From JAJEBT01 sp965221485 (lineage in GTDB: Bacteria > Pseudomonadota > Alphaproteobacteria > MPNO01 > UBA830), in assembly GCA_965221485.1 (NCBI GenBank), contig OZ244893.1, positions 186,001-250,000 on the forward strand: 64,000 nt of DNA, in the 5' to 3' direction. Below, piece after piece: positions 28,437 to 38,505 of this stretch. The notes beneath the pieces are model-generated. The model worked only from the letters and a program-made list of their open reading frames with translations, made no database searches and was not told where the DNA came from. The position numbers and the translations under genes are program-made. Position 1 is the first letter of the stretch. Every line of letters starts with the position of its first letter.

Positions 28437-30263
28437 GTGGCCGATGAACCGTTACAGACTGCTGCGAAGCAAACCCTGACCGAGAGTCGGAGCGACCCCA
28501 CTTCGGAACTCGTGGGCCGGTTGTCCCGGGAGCAACTCAAGCCGCAACGGGGCCGGATTGTGACGGCCATCTTCTGTATGGTCGTGGTCGCAGCCGCTTC
28601 GGCTGCGCTGGTATACACCCTGGCTCCGGTCATAGACGAGGTTCTGGTATCGCGTGACAGGCAGATGCTGTACCTCATGCCGGCCCTCATTATCGGCCTC
28701 GCGCTCCTCAGGGGAGCGGCGGGCTATGGCGAGACGTACCTGATGGAGGTGATCGGCCACCGTATGGTCGCGAACCTGCAGACCGGCATGTATGACCGCG
28801 TCATCCGGGCGGATCTTGCCTTCTTTCATGACAATGCTGTGGGCGGGCTGGTGGCCCGGTTCGTCAATGACGCGAACCTGTTGCGCCAGTCCGTGGCGAA
28901 GTCCCTGACCGGCATGATGAAGGATTTCCTTACCGTCGTGTTTTTGCTCGTCGTGCTGTTTGTCAATAACTGGATTCTCGCACTCTTCACTGTCGTCGTC
29001 TTTCCGCTGTCCTTCCTTCCCATCGTGCGCATCGGTCGCCGCATCCGGCGGTTTTCACGAACCACCCAGAGTGAAACCGCATTCCTGACCACGATGCTCG
29101 ACGAGACGTTTCGCGGGATTCGCAACGTCAAGGCCTATGCCGTTGAAGATCGGGAAACCGACCGGGCGAACGGGGTCATAGAACGAATCTATGAACTGAT
29201 GCGCAAGACCGCGCGTGCGCAGGCTGTGAACCGCCCGCTGATGGAGACGCTCGGCGGCATTGCGCTGGCCATTGCTGTCCTCTCGGGCGGACTACTTGTC
29301 ATCGAAGGTTCGATGACCCCTGGAGCACTGGCATCCTTCATGGCGGCGCTGCTCGCGGCATACAAACCGATGAAGAGCATCGCCAATCTCAATGCCGTCC
29401 TGCAGCAAGGCCTCGCGGCGGCCCAGCGGGTGTTTTCGATCCTTGATCTTCAGCCGCAGGTGATCAACCGGCAGGGTGCGAAGAGGCTTGATCGCATTCG
29501 CGGCCACATTCGCTTCGACGGGGTTTCGTTCGGTTATGTGCCGGGGATCCAGGCCCTGAACAGCGTTGACATCGATATTCCCGTCGGCCAGACCGTGGCA
29601 CTCGTAGGCGCGTCCGGAGCGGGCAAATCGACCATTCTCAGCCTGATTCCCCGGTTCTTCGATGTCGAGAGCGGTGCTGTCCTGATTGATGGCCACGATG
29701 TGCGGGACGTCACACTGGAAAGCCTTCGCGCCGGAATCGCGCTGGTCAGCCAGGACACGTCCCTGTTTGATACCACGATCCGCGCCAATATCGTTTATGG
29801 GCGGCCTGACGCCGGTCAGGCGGACATAGCCACCGCCGCCAGAAACGCCGGCGCGCACGACTTCATCATGGCGCTTCCGGACGGTTACGATACCGTGGTT
29901 GGCGGCCGGGGTGTCAAGCTGTCCGGCGGGCAATGCCAGAGAATTGCCATCGCACGCGCCATGCTGAGGGACTCGCCGATCCTTCTGCTCGATGAGGCAA
30001 CCTCGGCGCTCGATACGGAATCGGAACGTGCTGTTCAGGCAGCCATCAACCGCCTCAAACAGGGCCGAACGACGGTGGTGATCGCCCATCGCCTGTCGAC
30101 CATTGCGGATGCCGACAGGATTTTCGTCATGGACGACGGACGGGTGATCGAAACCGGGACGCATGCCGAACTCCTCGCACAGGACGGTGCCTTCGCGCGG
30201 TTGCACGCGCTTCAGCAAAGCGGCGAGGAGGCAGAGAGACCTCTGGTCCGTGCTCGGGCTTGA
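28437..30263 (+). CDS. msbA: MsbA-type lipid A/lipid flippase ABC transporter
   Basis: Homodimeric inner-membrane ABC exporter, probably flipping lipid A-core to the periplasmic face. About 608 residues from the GTG at 28437, which has GGAAGG eight bases upstream (the frame opens at 28368). Residues about 40-310 form the membrane domain with six predicted segments. The nucleotide-binding domain has Walker A VALVGASGAGKST, ABC signature KLSGGQCQRIAIARAM, Walker B ILLLDEATSALD and the H-loop TVVIAHRLST. The context (DUF374 acyltransferase, waaA, lpxK, late acyltransferase) supports lipid A rather than drug export. Confidence 0.9.
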   Translation: MADEPLQTAAKQTLTESRSDPTSELVGRLSREQLKPQRGRIVTAIFCMVVVAAASAALVYTLAPVIDEVLVSRDRQMLYLMPALIIGLALLRGAAGYGETYLMEVIGHRMVANLQTGMYDRVIRADLAFFHDNAVGGLVARFVNDANLLRQSVAKSLTGMMKDFLTVVFLLVVLFVNNWILALFTVVVFPLSFLPIVRIGRRIRRFSRTTQSETAFLTTMLDETFRGIRNVKAYAVEDRETDRANGVIERIYELMRKTARAQAVNRPLMETLGGIALAIAVLSGGLLVIEGSMTPGALASFMAALLAAYKPMKSIANLNAVLQQGLAAAQRVFSILDLQPQVINRQGAKRLDRIRGHIRFDGVSFGYVPGIQALNSVDIDIPVGQTVALVGASGAGKSTILSLIPRFFDVESGAVLIDGHDVRDVTLESLRAGIALVSQDTSLFDTTIRANIVYGRPDAGQADIATAARNAGAHDFIMALPDGYDTVVGGRGVKLSGGQCQRIAIARAMLRDSPILLLDEATSALDTESERAVQAAINRLKQGRTTVVIAHRLSTIADADRIFVMDDGRVIETGTHAELLAQDGAFARLHALQQSGEEAERPLVRARA

Positions 30264-30323
30264 GGCCTGCGGGTCCGCCCGACGGCCGCCGGTCCACGAG
30301 GCACTCGAGTCGCTGGTTGTGTC

Positions 30324-31037
30324 GTGAAACTGCTGCATTATCCAGCCGTTACGACAATTGCTGCATGGATCGGCGCATTGTGGCTTGAACTGGTCTGGTT
30401 GACGGGGCGCTGGCGAGTCGAGAATCTGGACGTCGTGGCCGGTATGGTATCTGCGGGGCAGCCCGTCATCATCTGCCTCTGGCACGGCCGCCTGTTGCTG
30501 GCTCCTCGTCTTCGCGGCGTGTCCCTGACCGCCCTGGTTTCCCTGCATCGGGACGGCCAGCTGGGGGCCAGGGTCATGCGCTATCGGGGGATCGGAATGA
30601 TCCCGGGTTCCACGGCACGGGGAGGCGGGCCGGCGCTGCGCGAGGTGGTACGGGCGGCGCGCCGCGGCGAGGCCGTGGTCATCACACCGGACGGACCTCG
30701 TGGACCCCGCATGCGGGCGAGCGCCGGTGCGGTCGTTGCGGCGAAACTCGCAGGTGCCATGCTTGTTCCCACGGCTGCCGGGATATCGCGGCGGCGCATT
30801 GTCGGGAAGTGGGACCGGTTTGTGATCCCCTTGCCATTTGCGCGTGGAGTCGTCCGGTTCGGCGGGCCCATTACAGTACCGAAAACCGCGGGCGCAACGG
30901 ATATCGAAGCTGTGCGAGTGAAGCTGGAAAACGAACTGATTGCCATGACGCAGGCAGTGGATAACGAACTCGGGGTTGAGGTTGTGCAGCCGGCGCCGAG
31001 TGCGGTCCGGGACGGACCTGCAGAGGACCGGCAGTGA
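30324..31037 (+). CDS. DUF374 lysophospholipid-acyltransferase-family protein
   Basis: A 237-residue protein with an N-terminal membrane segment (TTIAAWIGALWLELVWL). It carries IICLWHGRLLLAPRL, LVSLHRDGQLGARVMRYRGI and VITPDGPRGPRMRASAG, the signatures of the DUF374 branch of the PlsC superfamily found beside Kdo-transferase genes. It probably acylates a lipid in envelope synthesis, but the exact acceptor is not known. The GTG start follows msbA after 60 bp, and its stop overlaps the GTG start of waaA. Confidence 0.85.
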   Translation: MKLLHYPAVTTIAAWIGALWLELVWLTGRWRVENLDVVAGMVSAGQPVIICLWHGRLLLAPRLRGVSLTALVSLHRDGQLGARVMRYRGIGMIPGSTARGGGPALREVVRAARRGEAVVITPDGPRGPRMRASAGAVVAAKLAGAMLVPTAAGISRRRIVGKWDRFVIPLPFARGVVRFGGPITVPKTAGATDIEAVRVKLENELIAMTQAVDNELGVEVVQPAPSAVRDGPAEDRQ

Positions 31038-32335
31038 CGGTCGGTCTCTACAGGATTGCCACCCGACTGGCGCTGCCTCTGGCGCGCTATCATCTCGGGC
31101 GCCGTCTTGCCGCCGGTCGGGAAGATCCCATGCGCATCGGAGAACGCATGGGCCAGCCGTCACGCTCCAGGCCCGAGGGTCCCCTGATCTGGTTGCATGC
31201 GGCGAGTGTCGGGGAGTCCCTGTCGCTCCTCGGTGTTATTGATCGTCTTCGGAGGGAGCAACCGCGGTTTGCGCAGATGATTACCACTGGAACCGTAACC
31301 TCTTCGCAGGTCCTGGCTGACCGCCTCCCCGAGGACGTCATCCACCAGTTCATGCCGGTTGACTGCGCGCCCTGGGTACGGTCGTTTCTGGATCACTGGC
31401 GCCCGGATATGGCGTTGTGGTCCGAATCGGAGTTGTGGCCGGCAATGCTGTCGGAAATCAGGGCGCGGGGTATTACGGCGATTTTGCTGAACGCACGGAT
31501 GTCGGAACGGTCCTGGAGGCGCTGGCGTCGGCTCACCTGGTTCAGCCGCTCGCTGCTGCAGACATTCCAGATCTGCCTGGCCCAGAGCGCAGGCGACGCC
31601 GGTCGATTGCGTGATCTCGGGGCACGCGATGTCAGCTGTTGCGGCAACCTTAAGTTTTCTGCCCCGCCACCGCCTGCTGATCCCTCCCGGTTGCGATCGT
31701 TGCGGGAGGCAATCGGGGCCCGCCCGCGATGGCTTGCTTTCAGCACGCATCCGGGAGAGGAAGATATCGTGGCTGATGTCCATGCCGGCCTGTCAGAGGA
31801 TTTCGAAGACCTGTTGACAATTCTGGTGCCGCGACATCCGGATCGCGGCGAGGAAATCGCGGTCCGGCTCTCGGAACGGGGCTTGAGGGTGGTGCGGGGA
31901 TCGCGATCGGAAGCCCTGGAGCCCGACGCCCAGATCCTGCTGGGCGACACCATCGGAGAACTGGGTGTGTTTTTCCGGCTTGCGGAGATTTCTCTGGTTG
32001 GCGGCTCGCTGGTACCCCACGGGGGTCAGAATCTTCTGGAACCGGCCAAGCTGGGTTCGGCCATACTCCATGGGCCGCATATGGAGAACTTCGCGGAAAT
32101 TCGCGATCAATTGCTGTCGGCGGGCGGTTCGGTGGAGGTGGCAAATCCTGTCGAGATCATTCATGAAGTGAGGTTACTGTTGACGGATCCGTCGCTGCGG
32201 CAGACACGGATTGAAGCGTCCCGCCATTTCGCCGAGAGCGGGAGGGACGTACTGGATACTGTTTTCACCTGTCTGAACGGTCCGCTCGGTGGTCTCGTTG
32301 CTGACGCATCGCCATCCGGTGATGAAGGCGCCTGA
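31034..32335 (+). CDS. waaA: 3-deoxy-D-manno-octulosonic acid (Kdo) transferase
   Basis: Transfers Kdo from CMP-Kdo to lipid IVA on the cytoplasmic face of the inner membrane. The 433-residue GT30-family product has an N-terminal anchor-like YRIATRLALPLARYHLGRR, then LIWLHAASVGESLSLL with the conserved WxHxxSVGE motif, MALWSESELWPAML, and a C-terminal CMP-Kdo-binding half with LTILVPRHPDRGEEI, VGGSLVPHGGQNLLEPAKLG and IEASRHFAESGRDVL. The GTG start overlaps the preceding stop, and the last 14 bases overlap lpxK. Confidence 0.94.
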   Translation: MTVGLYRIATRLALPLARYHLGRRLAAGREDPMRIGERMGQPSRSRPEGPLIWLHAASVGESLSLLGVIDRLRREQPRFAQMITTGTVTSSQVLADRLPEDVIHQFMPVDCAPWVRSFLDHWRPDMALWSESELWPAMLSEIRARGITAILLNARMSERSWRRWRRLTWFSRSLLQTFQICLAQSAGDAGRLRDLGARDVSCCGNLKFSAPPPPADPSRLRSLREAIGARPRWLAFSTHPGEEDIVADVHAGLSEDFEDLLTILVPRHPDRGEEIAVRLSERGLRVVRGSRSEALEPDAQILLGDTIGELGVFFRLAEISLVGGSLVPHGGQNLLEPAKLGSAILHGPHMENFAEIRDQLLSAGGSVEVANPVEIIHEVRLLLTDPSLRQTRIEASRHFAESGRDVLDTVFTCLNGPLGGLVADASPSGDEGA

Positions 32336-33302
32336 ATTCTGGTCCCGGGACGGAGCGCTGGCGCGTTTCGTGTCACCGGCATCGCTGTGTTGGCGGGTTG
32401 GATCTGCGATGCGGGGTTTCGGTGTAAGGCCATACCGGTCCGACAGACCGGTTGTTTGTGTTGGCAATGCCGTCGTTGGCGGTGCAGGAAAGACCCCTGT
32501 CGTCATGTGTTTGGCACGATGCCTGGTGTCCCGCGGTGTGCAGGTGCATCTCCTTTCCCGGGGTTATGGCGGGATCTTGAAGGGTCCGGTTCTGGTGGAT
32601 CCGTCCGGTCATGATTTTCGCGAGGTCGGGGACGAGCCATTGCTGCTGTCTGATATCGCACCGACATGGATCGCGCGCGACCGCGCTGCCGGCGCTCGTG
32701 CGGCCGTTGCAGCCGGGGCGGAGGTCATTGTCATGGATGACGGTTTGCAGAACCCCGGCCTCATCAGGGATTTCTCGATTCTGGTGGTTGATGGAGGTTA
32801 TGGACTGGGGAACGGGCGGCTGGTACCGGCGGGTCCGCTCCGGGAGCTGCCAGAGGCGGCTTTGCGAAAGGTCGAGGCGGTCGTCATTGTCGGTGAGGAC
32901 CGGTGCGGTCTTGGTCCGGCTCTCGGCCGGGACCGGCCGGTCTATCAGACGTGGCTGGTTCCCGGGCCCGGGTCCCGGGATGTCTCGGGTTGCCGCGTCC
33001 TGGCGTTTGCTGGCATCGGGCGTCCCGAGAAATTCATTGATACCCTCCTGGGTATGGGGTGTGACGTGGTGGCGGCAAGGTCGTTCGGTGACCATCATGT
33101 CTATCGCGAAACCGAAGTGATGCGAATGTTGGAAGAGGCGAGGGTTGCAGAGGCTGTTGTTGTGACAACCGAGAAGGACTACATCCGGTTGCCGGAAGCG
33201 GTCCGTTCGCAGGTGCGAACCATATCCGTTGAACTCGATTGGGATGACGGTGCGGCCAGGGAGCTGCTTCTGGACCGGGTTCTGCAGATTGCGGCCGATT
33301 GA
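32322..33302 (+). CDS. lpxK: tetraacyldisaccharide 4'-kinase
   Basis: Phosphorylates the 4' position of the lipid A disaccharide to make lipid IVA. About 326 residues from the ATG at 32322, which overlaps waaA by 14 bases (the frame opens at 32289). P-loop GNAVVGGAGKTPVVM sits near residue 50; HLLSRGYGG, DEPLLLSD and VIVMDDGLQNPGLIRDFSIL are LpxK signatures, as is the late VVTTEKDYIRLP. It lies within the LPS operon and would act just before WaaA in the pathway. Confidence 0.95.
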   Translation: MKAPEFWSRDGALARFVSPASLCWRVGSAMRGFGVRPYRSDRPVVCVGNAVVGGAGKTPVVMCLARCLVSRGVQVHLLSRGYGGILKGPVLVDPSGHDFREVGDEPLLLSDIAPTWIARDRAAGARAAVAAGAEVIVMDDGLQNPGLIRDFSILVVDGGYGLGNGRLVPAGPLRELPEAALRKVEAVVIVGEDRCGLGPALGRDRPVYQTWLVPGPGSRDVSGCRVLAFAGIGRPEKFIDTLLGMGCDVVAARSFGDHHVYRETEVMRMLEEARVAEAVVVTTEKDYIRLPEAVRSQVRTISVELDWDDGAARELLLDRVLQIAAD

Positions 33303-33312
33303 GCGGAAACCG

Positions 33313-34221
33313 GTGTCACGATCCTACAGACCCACGGTCATGCATGTAGTGGAGTATGCCCTTGTCTGCGTCATCCGGGCCCTCTTTCGCGCATTTCCGG
33401 TCGATATGACGTCCAATCTGACGGGAATTCTGGCCCGGACAATCGGACCGCGTCTGGGTTACAGCCGCCGCGTGCACAGGAATCTCGATCATGTCTGTCC
33501 GGGTATCCCGGCCGCGGATCGCAAGAAAATTGTTGCGGGCACATGGGACACGATCGGTCGCGCCGCCAACGACTATTGCCAGTTGACGCAAATTTCCCGC
33601 GAGGCGGCCCAACGGGTCGAGATCATTGGTGGTGAACATCTGGATGCCATTCGGGACAGCAACCGGGGCAGTATTCTGTTTTCTGCACATCTCGGGTTCT
33701 GGGAGGCAATACCCCTGGCTGCGCGGCAGCATCGTCTGCCCCTGAGCTTTATGTCCCGGCGCATGAACAACCAGTTGCTGTACAACGTTATGGAGCGATG
33801 GCAATCCGTGACGGGAGCCACGAATGTGCCCACCGACCGGGACGGAGTCCGGACACTGGCATCGACGCTGAAAAAAGGGGGGCATGTGCTGCTGCTTGCC
33901 GATGTACGGTTGCAGCGGGGTATATCCGTACCCTTTCTTGGACGGGATGCCATGACACCGAGCGCGCCTGCGACCCTGTGCCGGAAGTATGGCGCCGCGC
34001 TCGTCCCCGTCCGCACCGAGCGAATCAGTGCCTCCCGTTACAGGGTCACGGTGGAAGAGCCCCGGCTGGTGCCTGATTCCGGTGATCGAAGCACTGACAT
34101 CCTCGCCACCATGACCTGGGTCAATGAGCGGATCGAGGAATGGATTCGCGAACGCCCTGAACAGTGGTTCTGGTTGCACCGGCGATGGGGCAAGGATTTG
34201 CCGCAGTCCGACGGCGACTGA
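33313..34221 (+). CDS. lpxL: lipid A late acyltransferase (LpxL/HtrB family)
   Basis: Adds a secondary acyl chain to Kdo-lipid A. About 302 residues from the GTG at 33313, ten bases after the lpxK stop; an ATG at 33340 is an alternative. The N-terminal membrane segment is VVEYALVCVIRALFRAFP. The catalytic HxxxxE motif is seen in ILFSAHLGFWEAIPLAARQ, followed by SFMSRRMNNQLLYNVMERW, GHVLLLADVRLQRGISVPFL and the C-terminal RPEQWFWLHRRWGKDL (W-x-x-x-R-W), all typical. LpxL versus LpxM-type specificity cannot be told. It is the last gene of the operon. Confidence 0.9.
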   Translation: MSRSYRPTVMHVVEYALVCVIRALFRAFPVDMTSNLTGILARTIGPRLGYSRRVHRNLDHVCPGIPAADRKKIVAGTWDTIGRAANDYCQLTQISREAAQRVEIIGGEHLDAIRDSNRGSILFSAHLGFWEAIPLAARQHRLPLSFMSRRMNNQLLYNVMERWQSVTGATNVPTDRDGVRTLASTLKKGGHVLLLADVRLQRGISVPFLGRDAMTPSAPATLCRKYGAALVPVRTERISASRYRVTVEEPRLVPDSGDRSTDILATMTWVNERIEEWIRERPEQWFWLHRRWGKDLPQSDGD

Positions 34222-35778
34222 GACGAAGCAACCCCGGGTTTCACGCCCGTCGTGAGGGCCAAGGCCGGTGAAGGAGACGGGTCCCGTAGAATCGCATGGG
34301 CTGGATGGTGGCCGCGGGAGCACCGCACGGTGCACCGGGTCTGGTGAAAACGGGGTATTCCGGGGTCAAGGAGGGTTGAAGGAGCGGGATGATAGAGACA
34401 CGCATCTGTCTGGTGGTCAAATCGCATCGCGTTATCGAGGCCAGCAGCTGGCACCGTATCCAGCCGCGGGTCCGGCATTGCAGCGAGGCTGTGATCCAAA
34501 GGGACACTGATGTCCCGTGCCTCCTTTCTGTCCGGTAACGGCCGCCTGGTGACCGATCTGTCCTTTCATTGTCATCTGCGGCTCAGACCCTGGAAAAATG
34601 AGCTCAGCGTTTGAGGATACTGCCCCTGTACCTGGCCCTGTCCCGAAAGGACTTCGCCCTGCGGAACCTGCCAGGGTTGCTATCGGAGGGAGTGCCGCAT
34701 TCCGCAAGCACGAAATGGAGGGGGATCCGGGGAACATCCGACAGGGCAAGAGGATGACCCATGATCCGGTTTCGACCCTTCGGGGTGCTGTCGAGGCTGG
34801 AGAAGCGATCTTCCAGCCTCATGGGCGCCCGTTCGATGTTGGCCTTGCCCAATCTTCTGCCGCCGGCGTGCTGCCCATGAAATTGCCAGGGGTTTTCGTT
34901 GTCTGAAGCCTCTCGTATTTATTCTCCCCCTCGGCAGTCTCCCCGGGTTTCTCCGGCATCCTCGTCGTATGGACATATGACTTTACCGTCGCCCTTGCAT
35001 CGATCCGGAAGGGTGAAACCACTCCCCGATGTCCTGTTCATGGCCCGTCGCGTGCAGTGAGAGGTCAGGACGGGTGGGTCGAGATCATCCTTGATGTCGT
35101 TGGAACCACTATGCGCCACATCATTGTCGATCAGGGTCGGCACCAATCGGTTCAGCTTGATTCCAGGATCGTCATCCGGAATGATTTCCTTGCATTTCAG
35201 GTCCTGGTGGTGCCCGGTTCAGGTCGGCACTTTCTCGATCAGGGCCATTTACACCCGCATCAGCCCGTCCGGGATATTGCCAATACAGAGATGAAATTCG
35301 TCCGTTGCGCCTCCTGATTGGCTGATCGGAATGATGACGGCCACGGAACACTTCTCCGCTGCTCCGGTGCGACGGATCCTCTGCCCCGGGAGACGGTCCT
35401 GTCGGGCGCGCAGGTCGGCGACGTTGCGGTCTCTCTCCGTCAATTGTCAATCAGGCGCCCGAGCGGAAATGCGACGCGGCGAGAACCGGGCGGGTTCCAC
35501 GGCGCTGTGCCCGATCCACCGACAGGGACGATTTTCCGGATTCCGCCTGACGGTCTTTCGCGTCGGTACGCGAATGCATCGAGAGGGGAGATCGCGAGAT
35601 TGGGAGCGGGACGGGTTGATGACAGTGTCTCCGTGTTGGTGCCTGGTCACCGGAGGCCGGTGGTACGGTCGACAAGATTTCGCAGAGGCGACAGGCCTTG
35701 CGATAAACCGCCGGGTTAAACCGGTTCGGTCATGCGGTTATACTGACGCCCTTCGCGAATTGTCCTGGGAGTCATGCC
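34222..35778. other. 1.56-kb gap, decayed-looking DNA
   Basis: Many short frames on both strands, none with a domain, credible ribosome site or consistent codon pattern. It reads like gene relics that have lost their frame, but I could not identify the ancestor. No terminator with a T-tract was found after the LPS operon. Confidence 0.45.
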
Positions 35779-37482
35779 ATGCCGGCCAAGGATGCGAGCC
35801 GTCCCGGGGTACACCCCGATCTTGCTGCCCAGATGGCGCTCTATGCGACCCCTCGCATAATCACCACACTTGGCCATATCCATACTGCGCACTGCTACAC
35901 CGGTTCCAACTGCACCCTGATCGTTGGTCGGGACGGCTGTGTCCTGGTGGATACGCTGAGCGGGGAACTTCCCGGAGACGAAGCGGCTCAGGCTTTCCGC
36001 GAGATCACTGATCTCCCGATCAAGGCCGTGATTGTGACCCATTTTCATGGCGATCACGTCAGCGGCATTTTCAGTTTTGTGTCTGAAGACGATGTGCGAC
36101 AGGGCAGGGTTGAAGTCATCGCGCAAGCCGGGCTGACGGAAAACCTGTTGCGTGATGAGGGCATCCTGGCACCCATCCGGCGACGCCGTGGTCCCTATCA
36201 GTTTGGCGCTCATCTGGAATTCGGCGAGGCCGGCACCTACGGGAGCGCGATCGGTGCACCTCCACGACGCGGCAAATCGGGTTTTGTCAATCCGACGCGG
36301 ACATTCGATCAACGCCTTGAAGTTGAAATTGCCGGAATCGCCCTGGAGATCGTACATGTGCCCAGCGAGACTGATGATCAGTGCGTCGTCTGGATCCCTG
36401 ATGAAAAAGTGCTCATTTCCGCTGACGCCATCCAGGGTATGACGTTTCCCAACGTCTATGCGCTGCGCGGCACGCAATATCGCAATCCCATGCAATGGGC
36501 CAAGGGGATCGATCGCTTGCGGGAGTTCCAGGCGGATATCCTGATCCCTCATCACGGTCCCACCGTTGAAGGTCGGGACGCTGTTGAAGATGTGCTGACC
36601 GCCCATCGGGATGCCATCCAGTTTCTCCATGACCAGGCGGTAAGATGGATCAACAAGGGCTGTACCTGGGATGAGCTGGCGGAAAGGGTAACGATGCCAC
36701 CGCATCTCTCTTCGCATCCATGGCTGGGTGAGTTCTACGGCAGTTACAAGCACTCGGTCCGGAGTATCTATGCAGGCTATGTCGGCTGGTTCCAGGGGGA
36801 TGCTCTCGAACTGGACCCGCTGCCGTGGCGCGAGCGCGCCAGACGTTACGTTCATGCGATGGGAGGACGTGATGCGGTGATTGCCCAGGCACGGGAAGCC
36901 ATAGGGAACGAGGAGTTCCAGTGGGCTGCGGACATCGCGACCTGGGCGGTGCGGGCGGATACCAGCGACATGGAAGCACGGAACGTGAAGGCGGAGGCCT
37001 TGCGTGCCTGGGGTTACCGGCAAAAGACCAGCACCTGGCGCAACTGGGCCTTGTGTCAGGCCCTTGAACTGGAAGACCGTCTGGGGGAGCAGCGCGGTGG
37101 GCACCGGATCCGGCCTGATCAGGCAAGAAACTATCCGATGGGAGGATTGCTTGAACTTCTTACGGTTCGCCTCAGGGCCGAAGACTGTATGGACAGCTGC
37201 ATGACACTCGGGTTTGAGGCGGTCGATACGGGCGAGGCATATGCCCTGGAAATCCGGCGCGGTGTTTGTCAGTTTCATGGAACACTGCCGGAGCGGTGCG
37301 ACGCCGTGCTGTCCTTCCCGCGTCAGTTTCTCAGCGACTGGGCAGGCGGCGGACCGAGCTTCGAGGAAGGGATCGAGAGTGGTGCGGTTTCCCTGCAGGG
37401 CGACCGCCGGGTCGTTGCTGAATTCTTCTCGAAGTTCGAGCCGGCCGGTGGAAGCGCCAACTTTGCGCTGGGTGTACGCTGA
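35779..37482 (+). CDS. alkyl sulfatase-like metallo-beta-lactamase-fold hydrolase
   Basis: A 567-residue enzyme of the SdsA/BDS1 type, predicted to hydrolyse sulfate esters with a binuclear zinc site. The N-terminal metallo-beta-lactamase domain has VIVTHFHGDHVSG near residues 83-95 and later VLISADAIQGM and ILIPHHGPTVEGRD. Residues about 290-420 carry the alkyl-sulfatase dimerisation domain (HSVRSIYAGYVGWFQGDALE, MEARNVKAEALRAWGY). The C-terminal about 110 residues look like the SCP2-like sterol-carrier domain of this family. It is shorter than classical SdsA (about 650 residues), and no export signal is obvious. The ATG has GGGAG seven bases upstream. It stands alone between decayed stretches. 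Confidence 0.87.
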   Translation: MPAKDASRPGVHPDLAAQMALYATPRIITTLGHIHTAHCYTGSNCTLIVGRDGCVLVDTLSGELPGDEAAQAFREITDLPIKAVIVTHFHGDHVSGIFSFVSEDDVRQGRVEVIAQAGLTENLLRDEGILAPIRRRRGPYQFGAHLEFGEAGTYGSAIGAPPRRGKSGFVNPTRTFDQRLEVEIAGIALEIVHVPSETDDQCVVWIPDEKVLISADAIQGMTFPNVYALRGTQYRNPMQWAKGIDRLREFQADILIPHHGPTVEGRDAVEDVLTAHRDAIQFLHDQAVRWINKGCTWDELAERVTMPPHLSSHPWLGEFYGSYKHSVRSIYAGYVGWFQGDALELDPLPWRERARRYVHAMGGRDAVIAQAREAIGNEEFQWAADIATWAVRADTSDMEARNVKAEALRAWGYRQKTSTWRNWALCQALELEDRLGEQRGGHRIRPDQARNYPMGGLLELLTVRLRAEDCMDSCMTLGFEAVDTGEAYALEIRRGVCQFHGTLPERCDAVLSFPRQFLSDWAGGGPSFEEGIESGAVSLQGDRRVVAEFFSKFEPAGGSANFALGVR

Positions 37483-38109
37483 CAGCGGATTGCGTGGGGA
37501 ACAACAGATTGGTCCTCCGGAGCATCAATTGCCCCGGGGTGACGCTTTCGTCTTCTCCCCGATATAGCTGCGCGAGGCGGCCAGGTTTGTGCAGCGACGA
37601 CTTCTCCGGGGTTCCGCCTGTGGCAACGGCAATGGTGTTTCCAGACGGCAGATTTTGATCAGGGTGAAGTCCCCTCGGGTTTCGCCTTCTATCCGGGCTC
37701 CGGGGCTGTGCTTCGACGCAACAGCCCTTTTGACGGAGTGCCGGAAGGCTGGTGGAACGCTCTGCGTCACCGGGAGATGCGTGCTGGCGCACCGGACCGA
37801 ACGAAACCGCGTCCGGATCAGACCGAAGCAAGAATTCCCGAAAGTCGCTGTTGGGCCGAACGGGATGGTTCCCGATATTAATGGGGTCCCGGCGGTCTCG
37901 CCCCGATACGCGGAACACTGCTTTGCGGGAAGTGGTTCGGCAGTCTCTGATTTGCGATTGGCGATCACAAAGATCGACGGAATGCCGGTATCTGTCTTCG
38001 TTGCCTGTTCCGGACAGGCCGCGAGGCCCCCGTCAGTGATGAGCCCCGGGTTGGGCAACCGCTCCCCACGGGGAGTCTCTTGCCCTGTGGAATATGCTGC
38101 GGAAAGGGC
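37483..38109. other. gap between alkyl-sulfatase gene and lipoprotein C flank
   Basis: About 630 bp. A plus-strand frame of 250 codons spans 37589-38344 but lacks a domain or ribosome site and runs into the conserved flank. I do not call it a gene. Confidence 0.4.
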
Positions 38110-38420
38110 GGCAGGTGCCCCCGGCACGACGTTCGCCGGGTGTTTCGGGGGTGCGGTTTGCATGAGGGCTTTCCGGCTCGGGAGCGGTCACAAGGCGCCG
38201 CCGCGATTGCACCCGAGCCGTCGTTGCCATTCGGCACAAGAATCTGTGCATGATCTGCTGCGCAACGGCTTACTCTTGCGTGGACTCCGGGATCAGCCGC
38301 GAGACGACGAAGGTGCGGCGCAACGGCCCGTGCCGGACCCGTAGGCTCTCGCAACAGGGGTGACTCGCAGAAAAACTTTGAAATGCAACAGCCTTCGCTC
38401 GGATTCATGAGAAAAAGGGG
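38110..38420 (+). repeat. conserved 5' flank of lipoprotein gene C
   Basis: Aligns with the flanks of B and A, for example GGCACGACGTTCGCCGGG, CGGTTTGCATGAGGG and TCGGGAGCGGTCACA near 38117-38197, and AATGCAACAGCC then GATTCATGAGAAAAA just before the promoter. It is more diverged than the coding stalk, so the stalk identity is not explained by a simple recent duplication of the whole locus. Confidence 0.65.
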
Positions 38421-38450
38421 TTGACGATTCGTCGTTCTGGCTGCTAGGTG
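38421..38450 (+). promoter_or_regulatory. sigma-70-like promoter of lipoprotein C
   Basis: TTGACG at 38421-38426 and TAGGTG at 38445-38450 with an 18-base spacer, matching A and B. Confidence 0.6.
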
Positions 38451-38505
38451 TAGCCATGTTCCGATGGGAAGAGCATGTTCGGGGACAGTTCCGATGGAGA
38501 GAATC

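Noticed and set aside
29292..31163. A 623-codon minus-strand frame across msbA, the DUF374 gene and the waaA start
   Set aside because: It covers three real genes antisense and shows no family signal.
35716..37278. A 520-codon minus-strand frame
   Set aside because: Shadow of the alkyl-sulfatase-like gene, whose domains are unmistakable on the plus strand.
37589..38344. A 250-codon plus-strand frame upstream of lipoprotein C
   Set aside because: No ribosome site or domain, and the homologous flanks of A and B do not keep the frame.
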